Assembly (NCBI RefSeq): GCF_021654135.1
Contig: NZ_JAKGSD010000014.1
Coordinates: forward strand, 64,416 to 128,415
Reading direction: 5' to 3'
DNA: 64,000 bases
Origin: Amycolatopsis tucumanensis
GTDB taxonomy: Bacteria; Actinomycetota; Actinomycetes; Mycobacteriales; Pseudonocardiaceae
Position numbers and translations under genes: made by a program. The notes beneath the pieces were generated by a model. That model made no database searches. It saw nothing but the letters and a program-made list of their open reading frames with translations, and had not been told where the DNA came from. Shown in pieces: positions 46,635-55,121 of the stretch; within the stretch, counting starts at the first letter, position 1; every line of letters starts with the position of its first letter.

Positions 46635-46969
46635 GCAGGTCTGCCGCGCTCGGCGGCGGGGGTGGGTTTTTGCGGCCGGGGCCGGTTTTCGGCTGGCGGG
46701 TAGCGGCTGTTGGTGTGAGCACACGCGGAAGCCAGCGCGGGTGCGCGACTGCCAGCGCGGACGCGAGCGTCGGCAGGCCACCAAGACCGACGGTGAAACC
46801 CCTGCTACGAGAACGCAAGCCGATGGTGTTCTAATTCACCATTCCGGGTGTATACCGTTTCGTGATCGGCGCCCTGGGAATTCGGTCGCTGGTTCTGACT
46901 CCGGCCGGTGGGTCAGTTCCGGAAAGAAGAACCGAAATGCCTTCAAGGACTGAAGGAGGGGTTCACACC
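46635..46969. other. 335-bp intergenic region before the NlpC/P60 gene
   Basis: GC-rich with no convincing gene. GCCAGCGCGG occurs twice near 46733-46765. An AT-richer stretch around 46828-46865 may hold the promoter. I looked for a ydaO-type (c-di-AMP) riboswitch, common before such hydrolases, and did not find its conserved core. A short run from 46880 to 46935 could fold but I cannot assign it. Confidence 0.4.
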
Positions 46970-47422
46970 GTGCCCACTCGAATACGCAGGATGATCGCCA
47001 TTCCGATCACCTGTGCCATCGCGACCGCCGCCCTGCTGGGGCTCACCGCGCCGGCCGGCGCGACCCAGCTGTCCACCGGCGATCGCATCGTGAACGCGGC
47101 CGCTGCGCAGGCCGGAACGCCCTACCGATCGGGCGGCGAGACCCCCAGCGGCTTCGACTGCTCAGGCCTGACGCAGTACGCCCACAAGCAGGTCGGGATC
47201 GACCTGCCGCGCACCGCCCGCGACCAGCGGGCCGCCGTGCGCAGCGTGTCCAAGTCGGACATGCGGCCCGGTGACCTGGTGTTCTTCTCCAGCGGTGGCA
47301 GCGTCTACCACGTGGGGATCTACGCCGGGAACAACAAGATCTGGGCCGCCCCCGAATCAGGCGACGTGGTCCGACTGCAGAACATCTGGACCAGTTCCTA
47401 CACCGTCGGACGGGCCTGGTAA
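46970..47422 (+). CDS. Secreted NlpC/P60 endopeptidase (150 aa)
   Basis: Signal peptide (~1-31, RIRRMIAIPITCAIATAAL then LGLTAPAGA) and a single NlpC/P60 domain. The catalytic Cys64 is in GFDCSGLTQY, His114 in VYHVGIYAG, and a polar third residue follows near WAAPES. Such enzymes cut the D-Glu-mDAP bond or related stem-peptide bonds of peptidoglycan. GTG at 46970 is chosen because GGAGGGG lies eight bases upstream; an ATG at 46937 lacks such a site. It is smaller than multidomain RipA-type enzymes and has no binding domain. Its 3' end overlaps the convergent tetR by 25 bp. Confidence 0.9.
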   Translation: MPTRIRRMIAIPITCAIATAALLGLTAPAGATQLSTGDRIVNAAAAQAGTPYRSGGETPSGFDCSGLTQYAHKQVGIDLPRTARDQRAAVRSVSKSDMRPGDLVFFSSGGSVYHVGIYAGNNKIWAAPESGDVVRLQNIWTSSYTVGRAW

Positions 47423-48027
47423 CCGGGCCCACCGATAACCGGCACAACCGAACAGGCCGCGTCCCGCGCGGCCTGTTCGGCCATTTCCGCGTGCGGCGGT
47501 TCACCCATCAGGACGAGCCGGTGATAAAGCGGCGCCGTCGCGGCCACCAGTAGCCGGTGCGCGTCCACCTCGCCCGCGATTTCGCCGCGCCGACGGGCCC
47601 GCGAGACCACCACTTCGCACCGCCGGTACCGGTCCCGCCAGAACCCGCGCAACGCAGCCGCGGCCTGCGCGGACCGGAACGACGCCGCGATCAGCGCCCG
47701 CGTCACCGACGACTCGTCCCGCAACGACTCGAAAACCTCCTGGTTGAGCGCGATGAGGTCGCCGACCAGCGAACCCGTGTCGGCCGGGACCCAGTCGTCC
47801 CCCGCGGCCGCGTCGAACACGTCCGCCAGCAGCCCGCCCACGTCCCGCCACCGCCGGTAGACCGTGGCCCGGTGCACGCCCGAGCGCTCCGCCACCGCGT
47901 CGATGCTCAGCCCGTCGTACCCGGCCTCCACCAGCAGAGACGTCACGGCGTCGAGCACGAGCGCACGGGTGCGGGCGGTGCGGCCGCCGGGCCTGCGCAA
48001 TCCGGTTGCGGGTGCCGAGTCGCTCAT
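47398..48027 (-). CDS. TetR/AcrR family regulator (209 aa)
   Basis: N-terminal helix-turn-helix (TSLLVEAGYDGLSIDAVAERSGVHRATVYRRW cited in two parts: AEAGY-type helix, then IDAVAERSGVHRATVYRRW) and a C-terminal ligand domain of the TetR_C type. It is divergent from the virginiamycin-lyase-like gene with a 44-bp spacer that contains a palindrome, so it probably represses that gene and itself. Start ATG at 48027. The ligand is unknown, but a streptogramin or related natural product is plausible from the neighbour. Confidence 0.9.
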   Translation of the reverse strand: MSDSAPATGLRRPGGRTARTRALVLDAVTSLLVEAGYDGLSIDAVAERSGVHRATVYRRWRDVGGLLADVFDAAAGDDWVPADTGSLVGDLIALNQEVFESLRDESSVTRALIAASFRSAQAAAALRGFWRDRYRRCEVVVSRARRRGEIAGEVDAHRLLVAATAPLYHRLVLMGEPPHAEMAEQAARDAACSVVPVIGGPGYQARPTV

Positions 48028-48036
48028 GCCATCATC

Positions 48037-48060
48037 TTAGCGCGACAACCGTCGCGTTAG
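48037..48060. promoter_or_regulatory. TetR operator candidate between tetR and vgb
   Basis: CGCGAC-AACC-GTCGCG is a perfect 6+6 inverted repeat (48041-48056) with flanking TTAG/TTAG symmetry in part. It occupies most of the 44-bp divergent spacer and abuts the vgb ribosome-binding site. Confidence 0.75.
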
Positions 48061-48071
48061 GGAGGCAGCAC

Positions 48072-48923
48072 GTGCAGATCGACGAACTCACCGTCCCGGG
48101 CAAGGGCCCCTACGGGATCACCGCCGGCCCGGACGGCGCCGCGTGGGTCACCCTCGTCCACAGTGGCCAGATCGCGCGGATCTCCGACGACACAAGGGTT
48201 TTCGACCTCGACCCGGGCTGCGGCCCGGCCGTGATCACCCCGGGGCCGGACGGCGCGCTCTGGTTCAGCCGCCTGCACGACCACCGCATCGGCCGGATCA
48301 CCACCGACGGCACGGCGACCTCCGTCGAACTCCCGCCGGAGTGCGGCCCGTACGGGATCACCGCGGGCCCGGACGGCGCGATGTGGTTCACCGAGATGAA
48401 CACCGACCGCGTCGGCCGCCTCGACGACGGCGCCATCGAGGAATTCCCCCTGGGCGTCAAGGGTTCCTATCCGTCCACAATAGTCACCGGGCCGGACGGC
48501 GCGCTGTGGGTGACGCTGAACCAGGCGGACACCATCACGCGCGTCACCACCGGGGGCGCGGTCACCCACTTCGCCCTGCCCACCGAGAAGGCCGCCCCGG
48601 TCGGCATCACCGCGGACGACCAGGCGGTGTGGTTCGTCGAGATCGGCGCCGGGCAGGTCGGCCGCGTCACGCCCGACGGCGAGGTCACCGAATTCCCGCT
48701 GCCCGACCGCGAAGCGCGCCCGCACGCGATCGTCCCGGACGGCGAAAGCGGTTGCTGGTTCACCGAATGGGGCGCGAACCGCGTCGGGCACATCACCGCC
48801 GACGGCGAGTTCGACCACTACCCGCTGCCGACACCGGGCTCCGAGCCACACGGCCTGGCCGTCCTGGACGGCAAGGTGTGGGTCGCGCTCGAGAACGGCA
48901 AGGTGGCCCGCCTGCGCCCGTAA
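48072..48923 (+). CDS. vgb: Virginiamycin B lyase-like beta-propeller (283 aa)
   Basis: Seven-bladed propeller with repeated GPDGAxWxT/S motifs (ITAGPDGAAWVT, TPGPDGALWFS, TAGPDGAMWFTE, VTGPDGALWVT). The Vgb active-site region looks kept: RPHAIV (His), CWFTEWGANRVG (Glu) and EPHGLAV (second His). Vgb linearises streptogramin B antibiotics by elimination at the ester bond. The length is close to the usual ~295. GTG at 48072 with GGAGG six bases upstream. Divergent tetR with shared palindrome suggests inducible expression. Environmental Vgb homologues are not always resistance enzymes, so the substrate is uncertain. Confidence 0.8.
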   Translation: MQIDELTVPGKGPYGITAGPDGAAWVTLVHSGQIARISDDTRVFDLDPGCGPAVITPGPDGALWFSRLHDHRIGRITTDGTATSVELPPECGPYGITAGPDGAMWFTEMNTDRVGRLDDGAIEEFPLGVKGSYPSTIVTGPDGALWVTLNQADTITRVTTGGAVTHFALPTEKAAPVGITADDQAVWFVEIGAGQVGRVTPDGEVTEFPLPDREARPHAIVPDGESGCWFTEWGANRVGHITADGEFDHYPLPTPGSEPHGLAVLDGKVWVALENGKVARLRP

Positions 48924-48984
48924 CACCTCACATCCACGGCCACCGCGTCGTCGGACTTCCAGCAACCATCGAGAAAGGAAGCCG

Positions 48985-49464
48985 ATGACCACTCTTCGCT
49001 CGCGCCTGCCCGACCCCGCCCGCTACATCCCCGAAGTGGGCACGATCGCCGGCGCCACCCAGCAGGCCATCCACAACGGAGCCGTCCCGGACACCACCAT
49101 CCACCTGGTGCAACTGCGCGCCGGTCAGCTGGTCGGCAGCACCTACCAAACCGTCCGGCAGACCGAGGAGCTGCGCAAAGCCGGGGAGACCGAGGAGCGC
49201 ATCACCGCGGTGGCGTCGTGGCGGAACGCGCCGTACTTCACCGACGGGGAGCGGGTCGCGCTGGAGCTGACCGAGGCCGTGCTCACCCCGAACCCGTCCG
49301 GCGAACGCGTTCCCGACGAACTGTTCGCCAGGGCCGCCGCCCACTACGACGAGCGGGAACTGTGGACGCTCACCCTGGTGATCGCCCAGATCTGCTTCTT
49401 CGTCCCGGTCGCGCTCATCGCCAAGCCGATCCCCGGCGCGCCACCGGGTGAAAACTACAGCTGA
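48985..49464 (+). CDS. AhpD/carboxymuconolactone-decarboxylase-like protein lacking the redox cysteines (159 aa)
   Basis: The fold markers of the AhpD family are present: HLVQLRAGQLVGSTYQTVRQ, ELRKAGETEERITAVASWR, PYFTDGERVALELTEAV and a C-terminal LWTLTLVIAQICFF helix. The canonical NGCxxC motif is replaced by VGSTYQT, so thiol peroxidase chemistry is not expected. It lies 61 bp after vgb on the same strand and is probably co-transcribed. ATG preceded by AAAGGAAG. Confidence 0.8.
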   Translation: MTTLRSRLPDPARYIPEVGTIAGATQQAIHNGAVPDTTIHLVQLRAGQLVGSTYQTVRQTEELRKAGETEERITAVASWRNAPYFTDGERVALELTEAVLTPNPSGERVPDELFARAAAHYDERELWTLTLVIAQICFFVPVALIAKPIPGAPPGENYS

Positions 49465-49470
49465 AAAAGA

Positions 49471-49500
49471 GGAGGGCGGCCGCACCCGCGGCCGCCCTCC
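49471..49500. terminator. Bidirectional terminator between the AhpD-like gene and tctA
   Basis: Perfect 13-bp stem (49471-49483 and 49488-49500) with an ACCC loop, preceded by an A-rich run that gives a U-tract for the minus-strand transcript. It serves two convergent genes. Confidence 0.85.
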
Positions 49501-49506
49501 CGGTAC

Positions 49507-51000
49507 TCACACCTTCGCCGGTTCCCGGCGGCGCACCAGCTTCCGCACCAGCGGCCACGCCAGCAGCACCGCGACCAGCACGTACACGCCGATCGCGAGC
49601 GGCGAGTTCACCAGCCCGGTGAGGTCGCCGTCGCTGATCTGCAGCGCCCGCCGCATCTGCTGCTCCGCGGCCGGGCCGAGGATGACCCCGATGATCGCCG
49701 GCAGCACCGGCAACCCGAAGCGCCGCATGGCGAACCCGATCACACCGATCACGTACAGCAGGATCAGGTCGATCACCGAGCCGCTGACCGCGTAGGCCCC
49801 GACGCTGGCGAAGAACAGGATCCCGGCGTACAGGTACGGCCGCGGGATCCGCAGCAGCTTCGCCCACACCGGCGCCATCGGCAGGTTGATCAGCAGCAAC
49901 AGCACCAGCCCGATGAACAGGCTCGCGATCAGCGCCCACACCAGCGCGGACTCGCGCTGGAACAGCAGCGGCCCCGGCTGGATGCCGTACTGCTGGAACG
50001 CCGCCAGCATCACCGCGGCGACCGCCGTGGTCGGCAGGCCCAGCGTCAGCATCGACACCAGCGTGCCCGCCGCCGACGCGCTCGCCGTCGACTCCGGGCC
50101 GGCGACGCCCTCGATCGCGCCCTTGCCGAACTCGTCCTGCCTGCGCGACAACCGCTTCTCGGTCACGTACGACAGGAACGTCGGGATTTCCGCGCCACCG
50201 GCGGGGATCGCGCCGAACGGGAACCCGATCACCGGCCCGCGCAGCCACGGCTTCCACGTCCGCCGCAGGTCCGACCGGGACAGCCAGGGCCGCCCCACCG
50301 GGATCGCCTCGGACTGGTTGTGGCGCAGGTGCGCGGCCACCCACAGCGACTCGCCCACGGCGAACAGGCCGACCGCGACGATCACCACGTCGATGCCGTC
50401 CGCCAGGTGCAGCGCGCCGAACGTCAGCCGCGACTGGCCGGTCATCTCGTCGAGCCCGACCAGGCCGATCGTCAGCCCGATCAGCAGCGACGCGTAGCCG
50501 CGGACGCGGGACTTGCCCAGCACCGAGGTCACCGCGACGAACGACAGCACCATGATCGCGAAGTAGTCCGGCGCCCCGATGTCCACGGCGAGGTCGGCGA
50601 TCAGCGGCGCGAGCAGCACCAGCGCGATCGTGCCGATGATGCCGCCGGTGAAGTGCCCGATCGCCGCCGCGGCCAGCGCCTGCGGGCCGCGGCCCTTGCG
50701 CGCCATGGGATTGCCCTCGATCGCGGTGACCACCGCCGCGCTCTCCCCGGGCGTGTTGAGCAGGATCGACGTCGTCGAGCCGCCGAACATGCCGCCGTAG
50801 TAGATGCCGGCGAACATGATGAACGCCGCCGTCGGGTCTAGACCGTAGGTCACCGGCAGCAGCAGTGCCACCGCCATCGCCGGGCCGATGCCCGGCAGCA
50901 CGCCGATCGCGGTGCCCAGCAGGACACCGATCGCGGCGAACATCAGGTGCGACGGGGTCAGCGCGGTGCCGAAGCCCGCCCACAGGTTGGACAGGTCCAT
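49507..51000 (-). CDS. tctA: Tripartite tricarboxylate transporter large membrane subunit TctA (497 aa)
   Basis: About twelve membrane helices with the TctA signatures: [36 protein letters not shown], a second [20 protein letters not shown] repeat (inverted-topology half), and [19 protein letters not shown] before [17 protein letters not shown]. It transports a carboxylate with TctB, fed by the periplasmic TctC. It starts three bases after the tctB stop. Normal length. Confidence 0.95.
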   Translation of the reverse strand: MDLSNLWAGFGTALTPSHLMFAAIGVLLGTAIGVLPGIGPAMAVALLLPVTYGLDPTAAFIMFAGIYYGGMFGGSTTSILLNTPGESAAVVTAIEGNPMARKGRGPQALAAAAIGHFTGGIIGTIALVLLAPLIADLAVDIGAPDYFAIMVLSFVAVTSVLGKSRVRGYASLLIGLTIGLVGLDEMTGQSRLTFGALHLADGIDVVIVAVGLFAVGESLWVAAHLRHNQSEAIPVGRPWLSRSDLRRTWKPWLRGPVIGFPFGAIPAGGAEIPTFLSYVTEKRLSRRQDEFGKGAIEGVAGPESTASASAAGTLVSMLTLGLPTTAVAAVMLAAFQQYGIQPGPLLFQRESALVWALIASLFIGLVLLLLINLPMAPVWAKLLRIPRPYLYAGILFFASVGAYAVSGSVIDLILLYVIGVIGFAMRRFGLPVLPAIIGVILGPAAEQQMRRALQISDGDLTGLVNSPLAIGVYVLVAVLLAWPLVRKLVRRREPAKV

Positions 51001-51003
51001 GAG

Positions 51004-51531
51004 CTACAGCACCCCCATCAGCGGGCCGCCGGGCAGCGGAACGCCCAGCAGCACCGTGAACACGAACCAGGTGACCAGCGAGACGCCTGCCGCGATCAGC
51101 GGATCCCGCACCAGGTGCCTGCTGCCCAACGCGTAGGCAGCACCCCAGAACATGATCGCCGACGACAGCGGGAACCCGAGCGTGTCTATCAGCGCGGCGT
51201 TCGCCAGGAACGCGCCCGACAACAACAGCACCGTGCGCCAGTCCGCGGGGGCGTCCAGGTCGACGTCCTCCCCCGCCTCCGCCTCGCCGCGGCCGCCGCG
51301 CAGCACGTCGCGCGCCAGCAGCAGCGACACGAGCAGCAGCAGCGAGCCGACGAGGATCGGCACCGCCTTCGGGCCGACCGGCCCGCGCTGCGTGAAGTCG
51401 GTCGGGATGCTCAGCGCGTCGACGAGCACCAGCACGCCGACGGCGAACAGGAAGACGCAGACACCCAGCTCGGAGTGCGTGCGCCACCAGGACTTCGGCG
51501 CGGACGCCGTCTTCTCCTCGATCACGCTCAT
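51004..51531 (-). CDS. tctB: Tripartite tricarboxylate transporter small subunit TctB (175 aa)
   Basis: Four membrane helices (for example LGVCVFLFAVGVLVLVDAL and LIAAGVSLVTWFVFTVLLGV) with a short loop, standard TctB size. The start ATG overlaps the tctC stop (ATGA), so it is translationally coupled. Middle gene of tctC-tctB-tctA. Confidence 0.9.
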   Translation of the reverse strand: MSVIEEKTASAPKSWWRTHSELGVCVFLFAVGVLVLVDALSIPTDFTQRGPVGPKAVPILVGSLLLLVSLLLARDVLRGGRGEAEAGEDVDLDAPADWRTVLLLSGAFLANAALIDTLGFPLSSAIMFWGAAYALGSRHLVRDPLIAAGVSLVTWFVFTVLLGVPLPGGPLMGVL

Positions 51532-52514
51532 GCGAGCCCCAGCTCCTTCAGCACCGCGGCGACCCGGTCGTTCTCCGTCTTGAGAAACGCGGCGAAGTCG
51601 TCACCCGGCTGGAACGCCGGCGTCCACCCGTTGCGCTGCAACGCTTCCCGCCACTGCGGCGTGTCCTGCAGCCGTGTGAACAACCCGATGAGCCGTTCCC
51701 GGTCGCTGTCGGACAGGCCCGGCGGCGCGACGATCCCGCGCCAGTTGGTGAACGACACGTCCACACCGGACTCCTGGAGTGTCGGCGCGTCGATGCCCGG
51801 CACCCGTTGCGGGCTGGTCACCGCCAGCGCCCGCAGCGCGCCGGAGGCGATCTGGTCGCGGGTCTCGCCGATGCCGGAGACGCCGAACCCGACCTTGCCG
51901 CCCAGCACGGACGCCATCAGCTCGCCACCGCCGTCGAACGGGATGTAGTTGACCCGCGTCGGCGGGATCCCGGCCGCCTGCGCCATCAGCATCGGCGCGA
52001 GGTGGTCCGGCCCGCCGGGCGCCGAGCCGCCGCCGACCGGGACGCTGCCCGGGTCCGCGCGCCACGCCTCGACCAGCTGCTGGATCGTCTGGTACGGCGA
52101 GTCCTTGCTGACCACGACGATGTCGGCCTCTTCGGTCAGCTTCGCGATCGCGGTGGTGTCCTGCAGCGACGACGGCGACTTGTTGGTGTAGACCGAGCCG
52201 ACCACGCCGAGCCCCATGGACATGGCGAGCTTGCCGTTGCCGCGCTCGTTCACCAGACGGCCGAGGCCGACCGTGCCGCCCGCGCCGGGCAGGTTGAACA
52301 CTTCGATGTTGCCGTTGAGCCCGGCGTCCTCGACCGCCTTCACGGCCGTGCGGGCCGTGATGTCGTAGCCGCCGCCGGGCGAGTTGGGGACCATCATCCG
52401 CAGGCCCCTGATCTGGGGCCCGGTCTCCTCGCCGCCCGCGGACACCAGCGGGGGGACGAGGAGGAGAGCCACGGCCGCGCCGAGAACGGCGAGCCAGCCC
52501 TTGCGATTCTTCAT
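51528..52514 (-). CDS. tctC: Tricarboxylate-binding protein TctC, Bug family (328 aa)
   Basis: Signal peptide (MKNRKGWLAVLGAAVALLLV, then PPLVSAGG) and Bug-type periplasmic fold: MVPNSPGGGYDITARTAVKA, NLPGAGGTVGLGRL, VGGGSAPGGPDHL and a late WRGIVAPPGLSDSDRERL. ATG at 52514 is preceded by GAGGTG; the longer frame lacks a signal peptide. It captures a carboxylate and delivers it to TctAB. It is divergent from a CitA-type sensor kinase, which likely senses the same substrate. Confidence 0.93.
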   Translation of the reverse strand: MKNRKGWLAVLGAAVALLLVPPLVSAGGEETGPQIRGLRMMVPNSPGGGYDITARTAVKAVEDAGLNGNIEVFNLPGAGGTVGLGRLVNERGNGKLAMSMGLGVVGSVYTNKSPSSLQDTTAIAKLTEEADIVVVSKDSPYQTIQQLVEAWRADPGSVPVGGGSAPGGPDHLAPMLMAQAAGIPPTRVNYIPFDGGGELMASVLGGKVGFGVSGIGETRDQIASGALRALAVTSPQRVPGIDAPTLQESGVDVSFTNWRGIVAPPGLSDSDRERLIGLFTRLQDTPQWREALQRNGWTPAFQPGDDFAAFLKTENDRVAAVLKELGLA

Positions 52515-52598
52515 CAGCGCACCTCGTTGTGGACCTTCGTTGCCCGGCATCGTGCACCGGGGCCGCGCCGCTGTCACCCGTTAGGCACCTATCGGTCG

Positions 52599-52616
52599 TT
52601 GTGGTCATTGTGGTCA
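52599..52616. promoter_or_regulatory. Tandem TTGTGGTCA repeat in the tct/kinase divergent region
   Basis: TTGTGGTCA occurs twice without spacing (52599-52607, 52608-52616) between tctC and the sensor kinase. This is a natural candidate site for the downstream response regulator. Confidence 0.45.
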
Positions 52617-52645
52617 CGGCACGATCGGGCGTAGCGGATGCGATA

Positions 52646-54214
52646 GTGAGGGGCGTGGGTGCGCAAGGATCGCTGGCCCGCCAGCTGCTGGGCTGGCAGC
52701 TGATCATCGTGTTCGCCCTGCTCGCGTGCGTGTTCGGCTACTCCGCCGTGCAGTCCGACCGGACGTTCACCGACACGCAGGGACGCAAGCTGCTCGCCGT
52801 CGCCGAGCAGGTCGCGGCGACCGCCGGGGTGCGGGCGAGCCTGGCCGATCCGATCCGGCGGGACGCGCTGCCCGCCTTCGCCGAGTCCGCGCGGACCCTC
52901 TCCGGTGCGGACTCGGTGATCATCGCCGCGCCCGACGGGATCGTGCTCACCTCCCCCGACCCGAACCAGCTGCGCACGGAGCTGCCGCTGGGCGCGAGCA
53001 CCGTGCTGCAGGGGCGTGCCTGGGTCGGCGAGATCTCCGGGCAGCTGGTGGCGCACGTGCCGGTGATCGGGGACGCCGGGCAGATCGTCGGGATCGTCGC
53101 GGCAGGCACCGAGACGCCTGGTTTCTTCGAGGGCGTGGCGAACTCGCCCGGCGCGGCGCTGACGATGCTGGGCATCGCGACCGTGGTCGGGGTCGCCGGG
53201 TCGCTGCTGCTCACCTGGCGCGTGAAGCGGCAGACGCTGGGCATGGAGCCGCGGGAGATCACCGCGCTGGCCGAGCACCGGGAAGCGCTGCTGCACGGCA
53301 TCAAGGAGGGCGTGCTCGGCCTGGACTCCCAGCACCGGGTGACGCTCGTCAACGACCAGGCCCGCGACCTGCTGGCGCTGCCCGCGGACTGCGTCGGGCG
53401 GCCGGTCGAGGAGCTCGGGCTCAACGAGCGGCTCACCGACGTGCTCACCGGACGCGCGCACGGCGTCGACCAGATCGGCCTGCGAGCGGGGCGGGTGCTG
53501 GCGCTCAACCGGATGCCGATCGCGCGCGGCGCCGTCGTGACGCTGCGGGACCGCACCGAGCTGGCCGCGCTGCGCGAGGAGCTGGAGGCCACGTCGCGGG
53601 CCACGGACACGCTGCGGGCGCAGGCCCACGAGTTCAGCAACCGCCTGCACACCATCGCCGGGCTGATCGAGCTGGGCGAGTACGACGAGGTGCGGCACTA
53701 CGTCGACCTGGTCAGCGAGGCCCAGACGAAGTGGCAGGAGGAGGTCACCGCGCACATCGCCGACTCGGCGGTCGCGGCGCTGCTCATCGCGAAGGCCAGC
53801 CTGGCCGCCGAGCGGGGCGTCGGCCTGCGGCTCGCGCCCGGGACCGGTCTGGACGATGTGGACGACCGGTTGTCGGCGGACCTGGTGACCGTGGTCGGCA
53901 ACCTCGTCGACAACGCCCTGGACGCGCTGGCCGGCCGGGACGGCGACTGGATCGAGGTGGAGATCCGGCAGGACGCGGACGCGGTTTCGGTGGTGGTGCG
54001 GGACTCCGGGCCGGGGGTGGCGCCGGAGATCGCGACCGAGGTGTTCACCCACGGGTTCACCACGAAGGCCGCCGAGCACGGCGGCAGGCGCGGGCTCGGG
54101 CTGGCGCTGACGCGGCAGACCTGCCTGCGCCGCGGCGGCTCGGTGGCCGTGCACAACGCCGACGGCGCGGTGTTCACCGCCGTCCTGCCGACGCGAGCGG
54201 AGGTGTCCCGGTGA
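52646..54214 (+). CDS. CitA/DcuS-type sensor histidine kinase (522 aa)
   Basis: Membrane helix near residue ~20 (LLGWQLIIVFALLACVFGY), an extracytoplasmic PAS-like sensor, a second helix (LTMLGIATVVGVAGSLLL), a cytoplasmic PAS (IKEGVLGLDSQHRVTLVN), the phospho-acceptor region RAQAHEFSNRLHTIAGLIE and an ATPase domain (NLVDNALDAL, DSGPGV, GRRGLGLAL). The HEFxN motif is that of citrate/dicarboxylate sensors. Start is uncertain: GTG 52646 or 52655; the frame itself is open from 52529. Its stop overlaps the regulator start. It probably controls tctCBA. Confidence 0.9.
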   Translation: MRGVGAQGSLARQLLGWQLIIVFALLACVFGYSAVQSDRTFTDTQGRKLLAVAEQVAATAGVRASLADPIRRDALPAFAESARTLSGADSVIIAAPDGIVLTSPDPNQLRTELPLGASTVLQGRAWVGEISGQLVAHVPVIGDAGQIVGIVAAGTETPGFFEGVANSPGAALTMLGIATVVGVAGSLLLTWRVKRQTLGMEPREITALAEHREALLHGIKEGVLGLDSQHRVTLVNDQARDLLALPADCVGRPVEELGLNERLTDVLTGRAHGVDQIGLRAGRVLALNRMPIARGAVVTLRDRTELAALREELEATSRATDTLRAQAHEFSNRLHTIAGLIELGEYDEVRHYVDLVSEAQTKWQEEVTAHIADSAVAALLIAKASLAAERGVGLRLAPGTGLDDVDDRLSADLVTVVGNLVDNALDALAGRDGDWIEVEIRQDADAVSVVVRDSGPGVAPEIATEVFTHGFTTKAAEHGGRRGLGLALTRQTCLRRGGSVAVHNADGAVFTAVLPTRAEVSR

Positions 54215-54888
54215 TGCGGGTTCTGGTGGTGGACGACGACTTCATGGTCGCGAAGGTCCACAGTGGATACGTGTCCCGCGCGCCGGGGTTCACCGTCGCC
54301 GGGGTGGCGCACACCGGGGCCGAGGCGCTGCGTGCGGCGCGGGAGCTGCACCCGGACCTGGTGCTGCTGGACATCTACCTGCCCGACGTGGACGGCCTGT
54401 CGGTGCTGCGGCAGCTGCGGGCGGACCCGGCGACGCAGGACATCGACGTCCTGATCATCACGGCCGCGCGGGACGTGGAGACCGTGCGGGGCGCCCTGCG
54501 TGGTGGCGCGCTGCACTACCTGATCAAGCCGTTCCCGTCGTCGGCGCTGCAGGCGCAGCTGGAGGAGTTCGCGACGCTGCGGCGGAAACTGCACCGGCTG
54601 GCGCAGCGCAGCACGGCCGGGCAGGAGGACGTGGACGCGGTCTTCGGGGCCCGTACGCCGAAAGCGCTGCCGAAGGGGCTGACCGAGCAGACGGCCGAGC
54701 TGGTGCGGCAGGCTCTGCAGGCCCACCCGGACGGGCTGTCGGCGAGCGAGTGCGCCGGGGTGACGGACCTGTCGAGGCCGAGCGCGCGGCGGTACCTGGA
54801 GCACTTCGTGGCCGCCGGACGGGCCGAGGTACGGCTGCGCTACGGCGGCACCGGGCGGCCGGAGCGGCAGTACCACTGGCGCGGTTGA
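54214..54888 (+). CDS. CitB/DcuR-type response regulator (224 aa)
   Basis: Receiver domain with VVDDDF, phospho-acceptor Asp in LVLLDIYLPD, IITAA and YLIKPF lysine, followed by a linker and a C-terminal helix-turn-helix (LSASECAGVTDLSRPSARRYL). ATG 54214 overlaps the kinase TGA (TGATG); GTG 54211 is in the same frame and has GGAGG at better spacing. The pair forms a translationally coupled two-component system for carboxylate uptake. Confidence 0.92.
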   Translation: MRVLVVDDDFMVAKVHSGYVSRAPGFTVAGVAHTGAEALRAARELHPDLVLLDIYLPDVDGLSVLRQLRADPATQDIDVLIITAARDVETVRGALRGGALHYLIKPFPSSALQAQLEEFATLRRKLHRLAQRSTAGQEDVDAVFGARTPKALPKGLTEQTAELVRQALQAHPDGLSASECAGVTDLSRPSARRYLEHFVAAGRAEVRLRYGGTGRPERQYHWRG

Positions 54889-55121
54889 GGTCCAGGTCAC
54901 CCGCCACGCGGGCGGGCCGCCTGGAGACGCAGACCGGTACCGCGGTTGAGCCCCCGCCTGCTCGGCCGCGCCGTTCCGGTGCGGCAGCACCACCCGCGCG
55001 GCCAACCCCCACCCGCCTGCTCAACCACAACACACCCCCACGACCGCCCACCCACCACACCGCGACCGGCCGGGGCGGCGCTCCCACTGGCGTGGCCCAT
55101 CGCGCGCTAGGGTGTCGCGCG

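Noticed and set aside
46635..46969. c-di-AMP (ydaO) riboswitch before the NlpC/P60 gene
   Set aside because: Expected from family habit, but the conserved core could not be found.
54889..55121. CCCAC-rich stretch as a small gene
   Set aside because: The open frame joins the regulator tail to CobW and has no start site or domain. It is better seen as a spacer.
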